Origin: Prevotella sp. P2-180
Lineage (GTDB): Bacteria; Bacteroidota; Bacteroidia; Bacteroidales; Bacteroidaceae
Reading direction: 5' to 3'
Assembly: GCF_002251435.1 (NCBI RefSeq)
Contig: NZ_NPJI01000029.1
Location: forward strand, 124,001-188,000
DNA length: 64,000 nt
The position numbers were made by a program, and so were the translations under genes. Below the pieces are notes generated by a model. It was not told where the DNA came from. It was given only the letters and a program-made list of their open reading frames with translations, and searched no databases. Every line of letters begins with the position of its first letter. Positions within the stretch are counted from its first letter, which is position 1. Below are positions 50,240-60,399 of this stretch, in pieces.

Positions 50240-53200
50240 ATGGATTTGAATTTCAAAAAATCAGTGATGCTGATGGGCGTATGCTCAGTGCTCGGAGCTG
50301 TTCCGACACATGTCTATGCCGATGCCGCCAACTCTCCGTTAGCAGCCATTCAGCAGACAAAGAAAGTGCAGGGTGCCGTAAGTGACGACATGGGTCCGGT
50401 AATAGGAGCCACTGTTATGATAAAAGGTGCCGGCGCAAGTAACGGAACGCTTACCGACTTCGATGGTAACTTCTCAATCAATGCCAAACCAGGCCAGACC
50501 CTTGTAATAACTTACATCGGTTACAAGACTCAGGAAGTAGTAGTGCCACAGAGCGGCGTTGTGAATGTGAAACTCGTAAGCAACAGTCAGGAACTTGACG
50601 AAGTGGTAGTCGTAGGTTATGGTGTTCAGAAGAAGAAGCTCGTCACTGGTGCCACAGTGGAAGTGAAGGGCGAGAACATTCAGAAACTTAACACAACCCA
50701 GGCTCTCGGTGCATTGCAGAGCCAGACTCCTGGTGTAAATATTCAGGCCTCATCTGGTCAGCCAGGTGACGGATTTAAGGTTACCATCCGTGGTGCTGGT
50801 ACCAACGGCAACACAGCACCTCTTTACGTTATTGACGGTGTGTCGGGTGGTGACATCAACAATATCAACCCTGCCGACATCGAGCGTATCGACGTGCTGA
50901 AGGATGCTGCCTCTTGTGCCATCTATGGTTCGGCTGCCGCCAACGGTGTTATCCTCGTTACCACAAAGCAGGGCAAAGAAGGTAAGGTACAGGTTTCTTA
51001 CGACGGATATCTGGGATGGTCAAACATCTATCGCCTGCCGCAGATGCTTACCGCTGGCGAATATATGAAGGTGATGGACCTCGCCAAATACAACTCTGGT
51101 GAGACTCCTTACAACTGGAGTCAATTTTTCCAGGGCAATGAGCAGCTTCTCGCCGACTATCAGAGCGGCGCAAACCCCGGTACCAACTGGGTTGAGGCTC
51201 TGCGCAATAAGAACGCCGTTACAACAAGCCACTCTCTGAACATCACTGGTGGTTCCGACCTCTCTAAGTTCTCAATGGGTCTTGGCTATCAGTATCAGGA
51301 TGGTGTATTCGGTGGCGACTATGCAAAGTCTGACTTCCGCCGCTTCACACTGCGTCTGAACTCTGAGCATGTCATCTATCGCAACTCCAAGGGTATGGAC
51401 GTAATCAAGGTGGGTGAGAACCTCTACTATGGTCACCGCCAGAAGCAGGGTCTTGACGATGGCAACCAGTATGCCAACCAGCTCTCTACCATGCTCCGTG
51501 CCAACCCGCTGATACCTATTTATAATAATGATGGCGAATTCTTCGGGTATGACGACCTGAAGAACTCCGGTTTCTTCAACTATACCTCTTACGCTACCAA
51601 CCCACTCGCATCTTTGGTAAAGAACCAGAGTGCAAACAACAAGAGCGTAAATCACAACCTCGATGTTGTGGGCTATGTTGAAATCCAGCCTATCAAGGGT
51701 CTTATCTACCGTGGACAGGTGAGCTACAAGCAAAACACATGGTCATGGCGTAACTTCCTCGGAACATATCACCTCAACGACCAGGGTGACCAGCGCACCA
51801 ACGAGTCAGCCACAAACCAGATTGGTACTGGATGGAGCTGGGGAACAACAAATACCCTGAACTATAAGTTCGACATTGCCAAGGATAACCACTTCGACGT
51901 GCTCGTTGGTACCGAGTATGGCGAGAGCCGTCCTGACTTCGGTTTCGAGATTAGCGCAACTGCTACAAGCGCTATCATTTCCGACTTCGACCACGCTTAC
52001 ATGACACTGATGAAGAACAACACATCAGCCACTGTATCTGGTCTGCCAAGCACCGACTCACGCGGTATGTCATACTTCGGACGTCTGAACTATGACTTCG
52101 CCGAGAAGTATATGTTCTCTGCTATCATCCGTGCCGACGGTTCTTCAATGTTCGCTCCTGGCAAGCGTTGGGGTTACTTCCCCTCATTCTCTGCTGGTTG
52201 GGTTATCAGCAACGAGAAGTTCATGGAGCCTCTTGCAGGAACTCTCGACTTCTTGAAACTGCGCGCCGGTTGGGGTCAGAATGGTAACAAGAACATCTCA
52301 GCATTCCAGTATGAGGCAGCATTCGCTTACGATGCATACAGCAATTACTCATTCGGTAATACCAAGGACACTCCTGTACGTGGTGCGTCTCTCTCTCGTC
52401 TTGCCAATGCCGACCTTACTTGGGAGACATCAGAGCAGCTGAACATCGGTATTGACGCACGTTTCTTCTCTGGCAAACTGAGCTTCAACGCCGACTGGTA
52501 TAAGAAGAAGACCAAGGACCTGCTCGTGGCTGTACCTGTATCACCTACAACAGGTTTCTCTACTCAGCTGAAGAATGCCGGTACTGTTGAAAACACTGGT
52601 GTCGAGGTTGCCCTCAACTGGCAGGACCAGATTGGCAAGGACTTCAAGTACAACATCGGTTATAACATCGCATACAACAAGAACGAGGTGACAGAGGTTA
52701 ACTCTCCACAGAAATACAACAACGGTGGTAGCGACCTGCTCGCACAGGGCACTGGCTACATGGCACGCTTCGAGGAAGGACACCCAATCGGTTACTTCTG
52801 GGGCTACAAGACCGACGGCGTTATCCAGAACGCAGAGGATCTCGCTGCTTACACAGCTACTCTGAAGGACGGCGATCCCGCAAACTCTCATCAGGGTTCA
52901 AGCCTTAAGGTGGGCGACCTGAAGTTTGTTGACGTAAATGGTGATGGTGTTGTTAATGACGACGACAAGACCGACCTCGGCAATCCTACACCAGACGTGA
53001 CAATGGGTATCACCCTCGGTGCAAGCTACAAAGGCTTCGACATTAACGTGACTGGTTATGCAGCACTCGGTCAGCAGGTAGCCCGTTCTTATCGTAAGTT
53101 CACCGACGGTGAATATGAGAACTTCACGTCTGAAGTTTATTCTTACTGGAACGGTGAGGGCACAAGTAACAGATATCCTCAGCTTGCCAAGATGAACTCA

Positions 53201-53488
53201 GGTGTAAACTGGCAGTCTATCTCTGACATTTATATCGAGAATGCCGACTACTTCCGTCTGCAGAACCTCACCTTGGGCTATGACTTCAAGACCATTTGGA
53301 AGAATTGCCCATTCCAGCAGCTTCGTCTTTACGTGGCAGCACAGAACCTCTTCACCATCACAGGCTACAAGGGTATGGATCCAGAAAACGGTAAGTCTAT
53401 CGCCTCTGAGTCTTGGGTAACTGGTGTTGACGTAGGTAACTATCCACAGCCACGCACATACATGGTAGGTGTAAACGTTAAATTCTAA
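50240..53488 (+). CDS. SusC/RagA-type TonB-dependent outer-membrane transporter
   Basis: 1082 residues from the ATG at 50240, which begins a good signal peptide (FKKSVMLMGVCSVLGAV, then YADA); an upstream ATG at 50177 would add 21 residues before it. A carboxypeptidase-regulatory-like domain (about 40-115) is followed by the TonB-box region LDEVVVVGYGVQKKK, the plug with VLKDAASCAIYGSAAANGVI, and a 22-strand barrel. With SusD it imports an oligosaccharide or peptide using TonB energy. No glycoside hydrolase or regulator gene is next to it, so the substrate is unknown. Confidence 0.95.
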   Translation: MDLNFKKSVMLMGVCSVLGAVPTHVYADAANSPLAAIQQTKKVQGAVSDDMGPVIGATVMIKGAGASNGTLTDFDGNFSINAKPGQTLVITYIGYKTQEVVVPQSGVVNVKLVSNSQELDEVVVVGYGVQKKKLVTGATVEVKGENIQKLNTTQALGALQSQTPGVNIQASSGQPGDGFKVTIRGAGTNGNTAPLYVIDGVSGGDINNINPADIERIDVLKDAASCAIYGSAAANGVILVTTKQGKEGKVQVSYDGYLGWSNIYRLPQMLTAGEYMKVMDLAKYNSGETPYNWSQFFQGNEQLLADYQSGANPGTNWVEALRNKNAVTTSHSLNITGGSDLSKFSMGLGYQYQDGVFGGDYAKSDFRRFTLRLNSEHVIYRNSKGMDVIKVGENLYYGHRQKQGLDDGNQYANQLSTMLRANPLIPIYNNDGEFFGYDDLKNSGFFNYTSYATNPLASLVKNQSANNKSVNHNLDVVGYVEIQPIKGLIYRGQVSYKQNTWSWRNFLGTYHLNDQGDQRTNESATNQIGTGWSWGTTNTLNYKFDIAKDNHFDVLVGTEYGESRPDFGFEISATATSAIISDFDHAYMTLMKNNTSATVSGLPSTDSRGMSYFGRLNYDFAEKYMFSAIIRADGSSMFAPGKRWGYFPSFSAGWVISNEKFMEPLAGTLDFLKLRAGWGQNGNKNISAFQYEAAFAYDAYSNYSFGNTKDTPVRGASLSRLANADLTWETSEQLNIGIDARFFSGKLSFNADWYKKKTKDLLVAVPVSPTTGFSTQLKNAGTVENTGVEVALNWQDQIGKDFKYNIGYNIAYNKNEVTEVNSPQKYNNGGSDLLAQGTGYMARFEEGHPIGYFWGYKTDGVIQNAEDLAAYTATLKDGDPANSHQGSSLKVGDLKFVDVNGDGVVNDDDKTDLGNPTPDVTMGITLGASYKGFDINVTGYAALGQQVARSYRKFTDGEYENFTSEVYSYWNGEGTSNRYPQLAKMNSGVNWQSISDIYIENADYFRLQNLTLGYDFKTIWKNCPFQQLRLYVAAQNLFTITGYKGMDPENGKSIASESWVTGVDVGNYPQPRTYMVGVNVKF

Positions 53489-53509
53489 TTATTAAAAATT
53501 GAACGTACA

Positions 53510-55321
53510 ATGAAAAAGATATTTTATATAGCAACAGCCCTTTGCACAATGGGACTTGCATCTTGCGACATCGACAATGTGGAGAACATTGGTGAAATGT
53601 CATCCAGCCAGTTCCCTAAGACTGATGCCGACGCAGAGGCTGTACTTGCAGGTGTATATCAGAACCTGAACGAAATACATGCCAATCCTCAGATGTCGTT
53701 CCTCTACAATGCCTGCCTGGCCTCTGACGACCAACTTGGTGGTGGCGGTACCAACGACAAACTGATGCAGGCTGAGGACTTGCTCATGAACTATAACGCC
53801 GACATGACCAACCAGTTCTATGCCGACCGTTTCAAGGGTATCTCACGTGCCAACACTCTTCTCGAAGTGCTCGAAGGCTCAGAGAGTATGTCTGAGGACG
53901 TCAAGAACCAGGCTATCGGTGAGGCTAAGTTCCTCCGCGCCTACTATTACTATGAACTTGCCTCAATGTACGGCAACGTACCTTTGGTAAGAAATGCTGA
54001 AGAGGCTGACAACAAGCAGGGTGACGTTAAGGTGCTCTGGGGACAGATTCTTCAGGATCTCCGTGATGCAGCGTCTTCAATGCCTGCTGAGAACAGCCTC
54101 AACTCATCTCGCGTTGGTCATGTTGACAAATACACCGCAGAGGCTATGCTCGGACGTGCATGGTTGTTCTACACTGGTATGTATTGCAATGGTACTACTG
54201 TGGCAGACATGGTTAGCACAACCTACAATCCTCTTACATCAGTAGAGCTTCCTGACGGAACTACTCTGACAAAGCAGGATGTTATCGGATATATCGACGA
54301 CTGTGTTAACAATTCCGGTTACTCTCTCGTAGATGACTTCCGTAATATTTGGGCTTACACCAACAAGAAGACCATCAACGACTATCCTTACGTTTCTGGT
54401 CAGGGACTCGCTTGGGTGGAAAACGACAATGCTATCAACCCTGAGGCAATGTTCGCCATCAAGTTTAACAAGCAGGCTTCTTGGAACACCACTATCGGAT
54501 ACTCTAACGGCTATGCCCTTCACTTCGGTGTTCGTGGCGGTCAGGACATAAAAAATACATTCCCGTTCGGTCAGGGATGGGGCGCAGGTCCTGTTGCTCC
54601 AAACCTCGTGAAGGATTGGCAGGTTGCCGAGCCTAACGACATTCGTCTGAAGGCTACAGTCTGCGACGTCAACGACAAGCAGGAAATGCCAAACTACACA
54701 CGTGGCGGTTGGGCAGACTTCGTGCAGGAGACCGACTATTATGCTAAGAAGTGGTCGCCTATCGCATGTAAGAACGATGGTACAATCCCTGGCTCTGATG
54801 GCAATCCAGCACCTGAATATGCATTCTGCTTCGAGACATGTATGTATGGTATGACAGGCGGTCAGCAGGGTGGTTATGGTAACAACTTCCAGCTCGACAA
54901 CATCCACGACCTCGTACTTATCCGTTTCGCTGATGTACTGCTGATGCAGTCAGAGTTGAAGGAAGACGTGACTGGTATCAACTTGGTACGTGCCCGTGCC
55001 GGACTTAACCCAATCGCAGCCTACTCGCTTAAGGCTCTTCAGGATGAGCGTCGTTGGGAGTTTGCTTGCGAGGGTATCCGCTGGAACGACATCCGCCGTT
55101 GGCACATTGCCACTGTTGCACTTGACAAGCAGGAAGGTCAGGACATCTACTACTGTGGCTCGCCAGCAAAGAACGAGGCTGCCAGCCACAACGGAGGCTA
55201 CAGCATACGTTACAATGCAACTGCCGGATTCCAAAAGATGCCTGACACTCAGGTGGCTCTTGGTACTGTTGTACAGAACGAGGGCTGGACAGCTGCTGAC
55301 TCTGAATACGGTGGCTGGTAA
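53510..55321 (+). CDS. SusD/RagB-family nutrient-binding lipoprotein
   Basis: 603 residues. Lipoprotein signal ending at Cys19 (LASC), then a SusD fold: N-terminal AVLAGVYQNLNEIH, AKFLRAYYYYELASMYGNVPLV (the common FLRAxxYxxLxxxYGxxPL block), and the C-terminal LQDERRWEFACEGIRWNDIRRW signature (quoted in part). It lies over the SusC barrel at the surface and captures the substrate. It starts 21 bp after susC. Confidence 0.95.
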   Translation: MKKIFYIATALCTMGLASCDIDNVENIGEMSSSQFPKTDADAEAVLAGVYQNLNEIHANPQMSFLYNACLASDDQLGGGGTNDKLMQAEDLLMNYNADMTNQFYADRFKGISRANTLLEVLEGSESMSEDVKNQAIGEAKFLRAYYYYELASMYGNVPLVRNAEEADNKQGDVKVLWGQILQDLRDAASSMPAENSLNSSRVGHVDKYTAEAMLGRAWLFYTGMYCNGTTVADMVSTTYNPLTSVELPDGTTLTKQDVIGYIDDCVNNSGYSLVDDFRNIWAYTNKKTINDYPYVSGQGLAWVENDNAINPEAMFAIKFNKQASWNTTIGYSNGYALHFGVRGGQDIKNTFPFGQGWGAGPVAPNLVKDWQVAEPNDIRLKATVCDVNDKQEMPNYTRGGWADFVQETDYYAKKWSPIACKNDGTIPGSDGNPAPEYAFCFETCMYGMTGGQQGGYGNNFQLDNIHDLVLIRFADVLLMQSELKEDVTGINLVRARAGLNPIAAYSLKALQDERRWEFACEGIRWNDIRRWHIATVALDKQEGQDIYYCGSPAKNEAASHNGGYSIRYNATAGFQKMPDTQVALGTVVQNEGWTAADSEYGGW

Positions 55322-55357
55322 TAACAGATGTATAACCATTTAAAAATTGGAAAAACA

Positions 55358-56842
55358 ATGAAAAAATCAATTATATTCATGATGGCTGCCGTGGGCTTGC
55401 TAACAGCCTGCGATCCCTCAAAAGACGACATCAGCATGCCAGGCAGCAGTTTGTCGGAGCAGCAGCTTTCTGACGGTTTCTCATTCAAACAGTATGACGA
55501 AACCTACACACAGGAGAAGACGGACGGTAACTACTTTACCTTTACAACATCTCCTTCACGAGTTGTTCGCATCTATCAGAAGGATGCCGAGGGTGTGGAG
55601 AACGTTCTCGTATCTGGTGTTGCCAACGGCAAGTTTAAGATTGTACCGAAGCGTGGCAATCCAAACGAACAGACATTCTATGTAGAAACAATGAACTTCG
55701 ACGGTTCAAAGGTTATTGCAGAAAAGACCTGTAATGTATTTGTACCATCGGAGTTAACACCCGAAATGCGTATCCTCGCTTCTGACGCTTACGGATATAA
55801 GGTTTGGGAGTGGGATACTGAGTTACGTGCAGATGGTGCTGTATGGGGTAACCTCGGTTATGCTCCCGGCGAAGACTGGACTAGCGGTATCTGGTGGGGT
55901 TCTGACCCTGCAGGTCTTCTGACACAGTTGAACCACTCTGACACTGGCGTTGCTACAGGTGAGGAGGCAGCTGGTGCATATATGGAGTTCTACGACGATG
56001 GTAACATAAAGACCTACGACGCTGCTGGCAACCAGATTCGTAGCGGTAAATACTCTGTAGAGGGTTACACAGGCGAGAAGAACGTACCTTCAATTGATGG
56101 TTCTGTTGCAAACTGGTCTTATGGTACTCTGAAGACTACAGAAGGTGCAATTCTCTTCCCATTCAAGATAAATGGTGGTGGTGAGAAACCAACATCATTC
56201 GAAATTGTCAAACTTGATGCAAGCCATCTCCAGCTTATATATGCAGCTCCTGGCACAGCCGGTTGGGGCGAGGCCACATGGTGGGCATTCAAGAGTTCTT
56301 CTGACGCAGAGTGTGCTCTCACCGACTTCGGTACAAAGGCATGGACATGGGATACAGAACTCCGTGGCGGTCCTGTTTGGGGTAACCTTGGATATGCTCC
56401 TGGTGAAGACTGGACAAGCGGTATCTGGTGGGGTGCTACTCCAGAGGAACTCACTGGTCAGCTCCAGCACTCTGACACTGGCGTTGCTACAGGCGAGGAA
56501 AGCGTAGACGCTTACATGACATTCGACTGGAAAACCGGTACTGTTAAGTCTTACGACGGTGCTGGAAGCGAAATCCGCAGTGGTAAGTTCGAGATTAAGA
56601 ACTGGCAGATGGGTAAGCGCACCCAGGCTTCTATTGATGGTTCACAGTCAACATGGGCATACGGAACTCTCGTAACAGACCCAGGTTCAATCCTCTTCCC
56701 ATTCCAGATTAATGGTGGTGGAAACAAGCCTACAGAATTCGAAATCATGAAGGCTACCGACGACCAGCTACAGCTCATCTACGCAGCTCCCGGCACAGGC
56801 GGATGGGGTGAAGCCACATGGTGGGCATTCAAGAAAAAGTAA
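55358..56842 (+). CDS. Surface lipoprotein with two tandem Trp-rich domains
   Basis: 494 residues from the ATG at 55358. Lipoprotein signal ending at Cys18 (LTAC). Residues 30-130 form a small beta domain, then two copies of a domain of about 165 residues (about 149-312 and 328-492) with near-identical blocks: VWGNLGYAPGEDWTSGIWWG, HSDTGVATGEE, INGGG, and GWGEATWWAFK. Exposed Trp suggests carbohydrate binding, and the place after susCD fits a SusE/SusF-type surface glycan-binding protein. I know of no named family for the repeat. The repeats differ at many silent positions, so the duplication is not recent. Confidence 0.8.
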   Translation: MKKSIIFMMAAVGLLTACDPSKDDISMPGSSLSEQQLSDGFSFKQYDETYTQEKTDGNYFTFTTSPSRVVRIYQKDAEGVENVLVSGVANGKFKIVPKRGNPNEQTFYVETMNFDGSKVIAEKTCNVFVPSELTPEMRILASDAYGYKVWEWDTELRADGAVWGNLGYAPGEDWTSGIWWGSDPAGLLTQLNHSDTGVATGEEAAGAYMEFYDDGNIKTYDAAGNQIRSGKYSVEGYTGEKNVPSIDGSVANWSYGTLKTTEGAILFPFKINGGGEKPTSFEIVKLDASHLQLIYAAPGTAGWGEATWWAFKSSSDAECALTDFGTKAWTWDTELRGGPVWGNLGYAPGEDWTSGIWWGATPEELTGQLQHSDTGVATGEESVDAYMTFDWKTGTVKSYDGAGSEIRSGKFEIKNWQMGKRTQASIDGSQSTWAYGTLVTDPGSILFPFQINGGGNKPTEFEIMKATDDQLQLIYAAPGTGGWGEATWWAFKKK

Positions 56843-56873
56843 AATTGGTTTTAATAGTTAAATTACTGTTCAT

Positions 56874-56910
56874 CCCCGCTTGCCTCTCCATGAGGCAGGC
56901 GGGGATTTAT
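56874..56910 (+). terminator. Terminator of the susCD operon
   Basis: 13-bp stem (56874-56886 with 56892-56904, one G-T pair), 5-nt loop, then ATTTAT. It lies 31 bp after the last lipoprotein gene. The following 150 bp to 57060 show nothing I can name. Confidence 0.8.
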
Positions 56911-57060
56911 CTAATGTAAAAGTCCTATGAAAGTAGAGAGAAACAAGAATCTGAACCAGTTGCTAGAAAGCAGACACAACGGATTGACAAAGCCTTAATA
57001 TGTAGATATTCCATAATCAGGAGTTGCCAACGCATTTGACAATGTGTTATACTTATTAGC

Positions 57061-58092
57061 TTAGATGATTTTGTCGAGTGCATCAAGTTGTTCCTGGGTA
57101 GTGGCCCAACTTGTTACAAAACGACAAATTGTGTGGCTTTCGTCAAGTGGCTCGAAGAGGGTGAACTCAACATGCTGGGACAAACGGTGGGCTTCTTCGT
57201 TTGACATAACCACAAACTGCTGGTTGGTGGTTGAGTCGAGATGGAACTGATAGCCTTTTCTACGAAACATCTCCTTCATCCTCATCGCCATATCGTTGCC
57301 GTGGAGACAGATGTCGAAGTAAAGGTTGTCGGTAAACAGCGCTTCAAACTGGGACCCGTTGAGATGCCCCTTTGCCACTACTGCACCATGCTGTTTCTGG
57401 ATGCTGAAGAAGTAGCGGTTGGCATTGCCCTTGGGGAAGACAACAGCTTCGCCACAAATAGCACCGCATTTCGTGCCGCCTATGTAGAAAGCGTCGCAAT
57501 GGTTAGCAAGGAAGGGTAGGGAGATGTCGTTGCCTGGAGCTGTGAGGCCATAGCCAAGGCGAGCACCGTCTATGTAGAGTTTTATCTTGTATTCTTGGCA
57601 TACTCCGTAGATGTCTGTAAGTTCCTGGGCGGAATACAGTGTGCCAAACTCGGTGGGCTGGGTGATGTAAACCAATCCGGGATAAACGCAATGGCCATTT
57701 CGGCAGTCGCTGAAAAACTCGGCGAGATAGTGCTGTAGGTCTGAGGCGCATAGCTTTCCTTGGATGCCATGAAGAGCTATTACCTTGTGTTCTGTAAATT
57801 CTATAGCTCCTGCTTCATGTACATTGATGTGGCTAGACTCAACAGATATCACACCTTCATGCTGACAGAGTATGGAATCTATAACCACAGCATTGGCCTG
57901 TGTTCCGCCAGTGAGAAAGAACACGTCGGCATCAGGGGCTCCGCATGCCTCGCGTATGAGTGCCTTGGCATGGTCGCTGCACTTGTCGGCACCATAGGGA
58001 GCCATTGGCTCCCTGCTGGTGTCGACGAGATGTTGGAGCACAAGTGGATGTGCTCCGTAAGTGTAATCGTTGCCGAATTGAAGTTTGTCCAT
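57061..58092 (-). CDS. Low-specificity threonine aldolase (beta-eliminating lyase family)
   Basis: 343 residues, PLP-dependent fold type I. It cleaves threonine to glycine and acetaldehyde. The PLP lysine is in YIGGTKCGAICGE, and YIDGARLGYGL holds the ring-binding aspartate. It follows tdh by 9 bp, so the operon carries two routes from threonine to glycine. Whether it prefers L-threonine, L-allo-threonine or D-isomers cannot be seen. Confidence 0.9.
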   Translation of the reverse strand: MDKLQFGNDYTYGAHPLVLQHLVDTSREPMAPYGADKCSDHAKALIREACGAPDADVFFLTGGTQANAVVIDSILCQHEGVISVESSHINVHEAGAIEFTEHKVIALHGIQGKLCASDLQHYLAEFFSDCRNGHCVYPGLVYITQPTEFGTLYSAQELTDIYGVCQEYKIKLYIDGARLGYGLTAPGNDISLPFLANHCDAFYIGGTKCGAICGEAVVFPKGNANRYFFSIQKQHGAVVAKGHLNGSQFEALFTDNLYFDICLHGNDMAMRMKEMFRRKGYQFHLDSTTNQQFVVMSNEEAHRLSQHVEFTLFEPLDESHTICRFVTSWATTQEQLDALDKII

Positions 58093-58101
58093 TTCCTTTG
58101 C

Positions 58102-59130
58102 CTACTCCTCCCAGTTGAGAATAACTTTTCCACACATTCCAGACTCCATGATGTCGAATCCTTTTTGGAATTCGTCGATAGGAAAGTGGTGGGTGATGAC
58201 CGGTGTGAGGTCAAGTCCAGAGATGAGCATCTGCTCCATCTTGTACCATGTTTCCCACATCTGGCGTCCGTAGATTCCCTTTATGGTAAGTGCCTTAAAG
58301 ATTATCTCACTCCAATCCACTGTAGTTGTTGGCGGCAGTATGCCGAGCTGTGCAATGTGTGAGCCGTTGTACATGTGGGCAACCATGTCGCGGAAAGCCA
58401 CTGGCGATCCCGACATTTCTAAGCCAACGTCGAAACCTGAGATGCCGAGTTTTTTCATGGCACCTTCTATTGTCTCTCCCTTGGAGGCGTTGACGGTTAA
58501 TGTGGCACCCATTTTCCGTGCGATGTCAAGACGGAAGTCGTTCAGGTCTGTGACTATGACGTTCTTCGCTCCCGCAAAGCGTGCTATGGCTGTGGCCATG
58601 GTGCCGATGAGGCCTGCTCCCGTGATTAGGACATCTTCGCCTAATAAAGGGAAGGCGAGTGCTGTGTGGGTAGCATTGCCAAATGGGTCCATGATGGCTG
58701 CAAGGTCGTCTGAAATCCTATTGTCGAGCTTCACTACGTTAGACTCTGGGATGCTGAGATATTCGGCGAATGCACCATCGCGGTTTACGCCAACACTGAT
58801 GCTGTTTTCGCAGATGTGGAGCTTGCCACGGCGACAGTTACGGCAGTGGCCGCAAGCTAAATGGCCTTCGCCCGTAACACGGTCGCCTACTTTTATGTTC
58901 TTTACGCCAGGCCCTACCTCTGCCACAATGCCTACGTATTCATGGCCTATGGTCATAGGAGTCTTTACTGTTTTCTGGCTCCATTCGTCCCATTTGTAGA
59001 TATGGAGGTCAGTACCGCAGATGGCTGTCTTCTTTATCTTGATAAGAACATCGTTTACGCCTACTTCCGGTATGGGCACTTCTTCCATCCAGATGCCTTT
59101 CTTCGGCTCTTTCTTTACTAATGCTTTCAT
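58102..59130 (-). CDS. tdh: L-threonine 3-dehydrogenase
   Basis: 342 residues, zinc medium-chain dehydrogenase. It oxidises threonine to 2-amino-3-ketobutyrate with NAD. The catalytic zinc cysteine is in [11 protein letters not shown], with GHEYVGIV, and the structural zinc cluster is [15 protein letters not shown]. The NAD site is [13 protein letters not shown]. The partner enzyme Kbl is encoded 18 bp upstream. Confidence 0.95.
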   Translation of the reverse strand: MKALVKKEPKKGIWMEEVPIPEVGVNDVLIKIKKTAICGTDLHIYKWDEWSQKTVKTPMTIGHEYVGIVAEVGPGVKNIKVGDRVTGEGHLACGHCRNCRRGKLHICENSISVGVNRDGAFAEYLSIPESNVVKLDNRISDDLAAIMDPFGNATHTALAFPLLGEDVLITGAGLIGTMATAIARFAGAKNVIVTDLNDFRLDIARKMGATLTVNASKGETIEGAMKKLGISGFDVGLEMSGSPVAFRDMVAHMYNGSHIAQLGILPPTTTVDWSEIIFKALTIKGIYGRQMWETWYKMEQMLISGLDLTPVITHHFPIDEFQKGFDIMESGMCGKVILNWEE

Positions 59131-59148
59131 GTGTATTCTTACTGTTTT

Positions 59149-60336
59149 TTACTTTATTACTCCTAGTTCTTTTCCTATCTTAGTGAATGCGGTAATACAC
59201 TTGTCGAGGTGTTCGCGCTCGTGTGCCGCTGATATTTGCACTCTGATGCGAGCCTGGTCTTTTGGCACCACGGGGTAGAAGAATCCAGTTACGTAGATGC
59301 CTTCTTCCTGTAGGCGGGCAGCCATTACCTGCGACAGTTTTGCATCGTAGAGCATAACGGCGCAGATGGCCGACTGGGTGGGCTTGATGTCAAACCCTGC
59401 GGCAAGCATCTTGTCGCGGAAATAGTCGGTGTTGGCATGGAGCTTGTCCTGAAGCTCGTTGGTCTCGTTCATCATCTGGAACATCTTGATGCCTGCTGCT
59501 ACTACCATAGGAGGCAGGGAGTTGGAGAACAAGTATGGACGTGAGCGCTGGCGAAGCATATCGATGATTTCTTTCTTACCTGTAGTGAATCCGCCTACGG
59601 CACCGCCAAAAGCCTTGCCGAGAGTACCGGTAAGTATCTCAATCTTGCCGCGCAGATTGTGGAGTTCTGTCACACCACGTCCAGTTTTTCCTACGACACC
59701 GGCTGAGTGTGACTCGTCTACCATTACCATTGCATCATATTTGTTGGCAAGTTCGTAAATTTTGTCGAGAGGACATACGTTGCCGTCCATAGAGAAGACC
59801 CCGTCGGTGACTATGATGCGGAAACGGCATTTCTGTGCGGCTTTCAACTGTTCTTCAAGGTCGGCCATGTCAGCATTGGCGTATCTGAAGCGTTGTGCCT
59901 TACATAGTCTGACACCGTCGATAATGGAGGCATGGTTGAGTGCATCAGAAATGATGGCGTCTTCTGGGCCAAGAAGAGGCTCGAACACTCCGCCGTTTGC
60001 ATCGAAGCATGCTGCATAAAGGATGGTGTCCTCTGTACCGAAAAAGTCGGCAATGGCTTTTTCAAGTTCTTTGTGGCGGTCTTGGGTTCCGCAGATAAAA
60101 CGCACTGACGACATACCGTAGCCTCTTTCATCCATAGCTTTCTTTGCTGCTTCAATCAAAGCTGGATGGTTGGCTAAACCAAGATAGTTGTTTGCGCAAA
60201 AGTTTAACACTGTTTCTCCGCCGACTGTGATTTCTGCACCCTGAGGAGAACAGATGAGTCGCTCGTTTTTGTAAAGTCCTGCCTCTTTTATTGAGGTCAG
60301 TTCGTCTGACAAATGTTTTTGGAAATTGTTGTACAT
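59149..60336 (-). CDS. kbl: 2-amino-3-ketobutyrate CoA ligase (glycine C-acetyltransferase)
   Basis: 395 residues, alpha-oxoamine synthase family. It cleaves 2-amino-3-ketobutyrate with CoA to glycine and acetyl-CoA, following Tdh. The PLP lysine is in LTGTLGKAFGGAVGG and the substrate histidine is in VDESHSAGVVG. Family relatives (BioF, HemA, SPT) are possible, but the neighbour tdh settles the role. Confidence 0.95.
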   Translation of the reverse strand: MYNNFQKHLSDELTSIKEAGLYKNERLICSPQGAEITVGGETVLNFCANNYLGLANHPALIEAAKKAMDERGYGMSSVRFICGTQDRHKELEKAIADFFGTEDTILYAACFDANGGVFEPLLGPEDAIISDALNHASIIDGVRLCKAQRFRYANADMADLEEQLKAAQKCRFRIIVTDGVFSMDGNVCPLDKIYELANKYDAMVMVDESHSAGVVGKTGRGVTELHNLRGKIEILTGTLGKAFGGAVGGFTTGKKEIIDMLRQRSRPYLFSNSLPPMVVAAGIKMFQMMNETNELQDKLHANTDYFRDKMLAAGFDIKPTQSAICAVMLYDAKLSQVMAARLQEEGIYVTGFFYPVVPKDQARIRVQISAAHEREHLDKCITAFTKIGKELGVIK

Positions 60337-60399
60337 GATATTAATATTTATTAATTGATTATTGAGATAATAATAATTGTATTCATGGTTTTTCGGATA

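Noticed and set aside
56911..57060. A small gene or RNA between the susCD terminator and the aldolase gene
   Set aside because: No open frame, stem or promoter stands out in these 150 bp.
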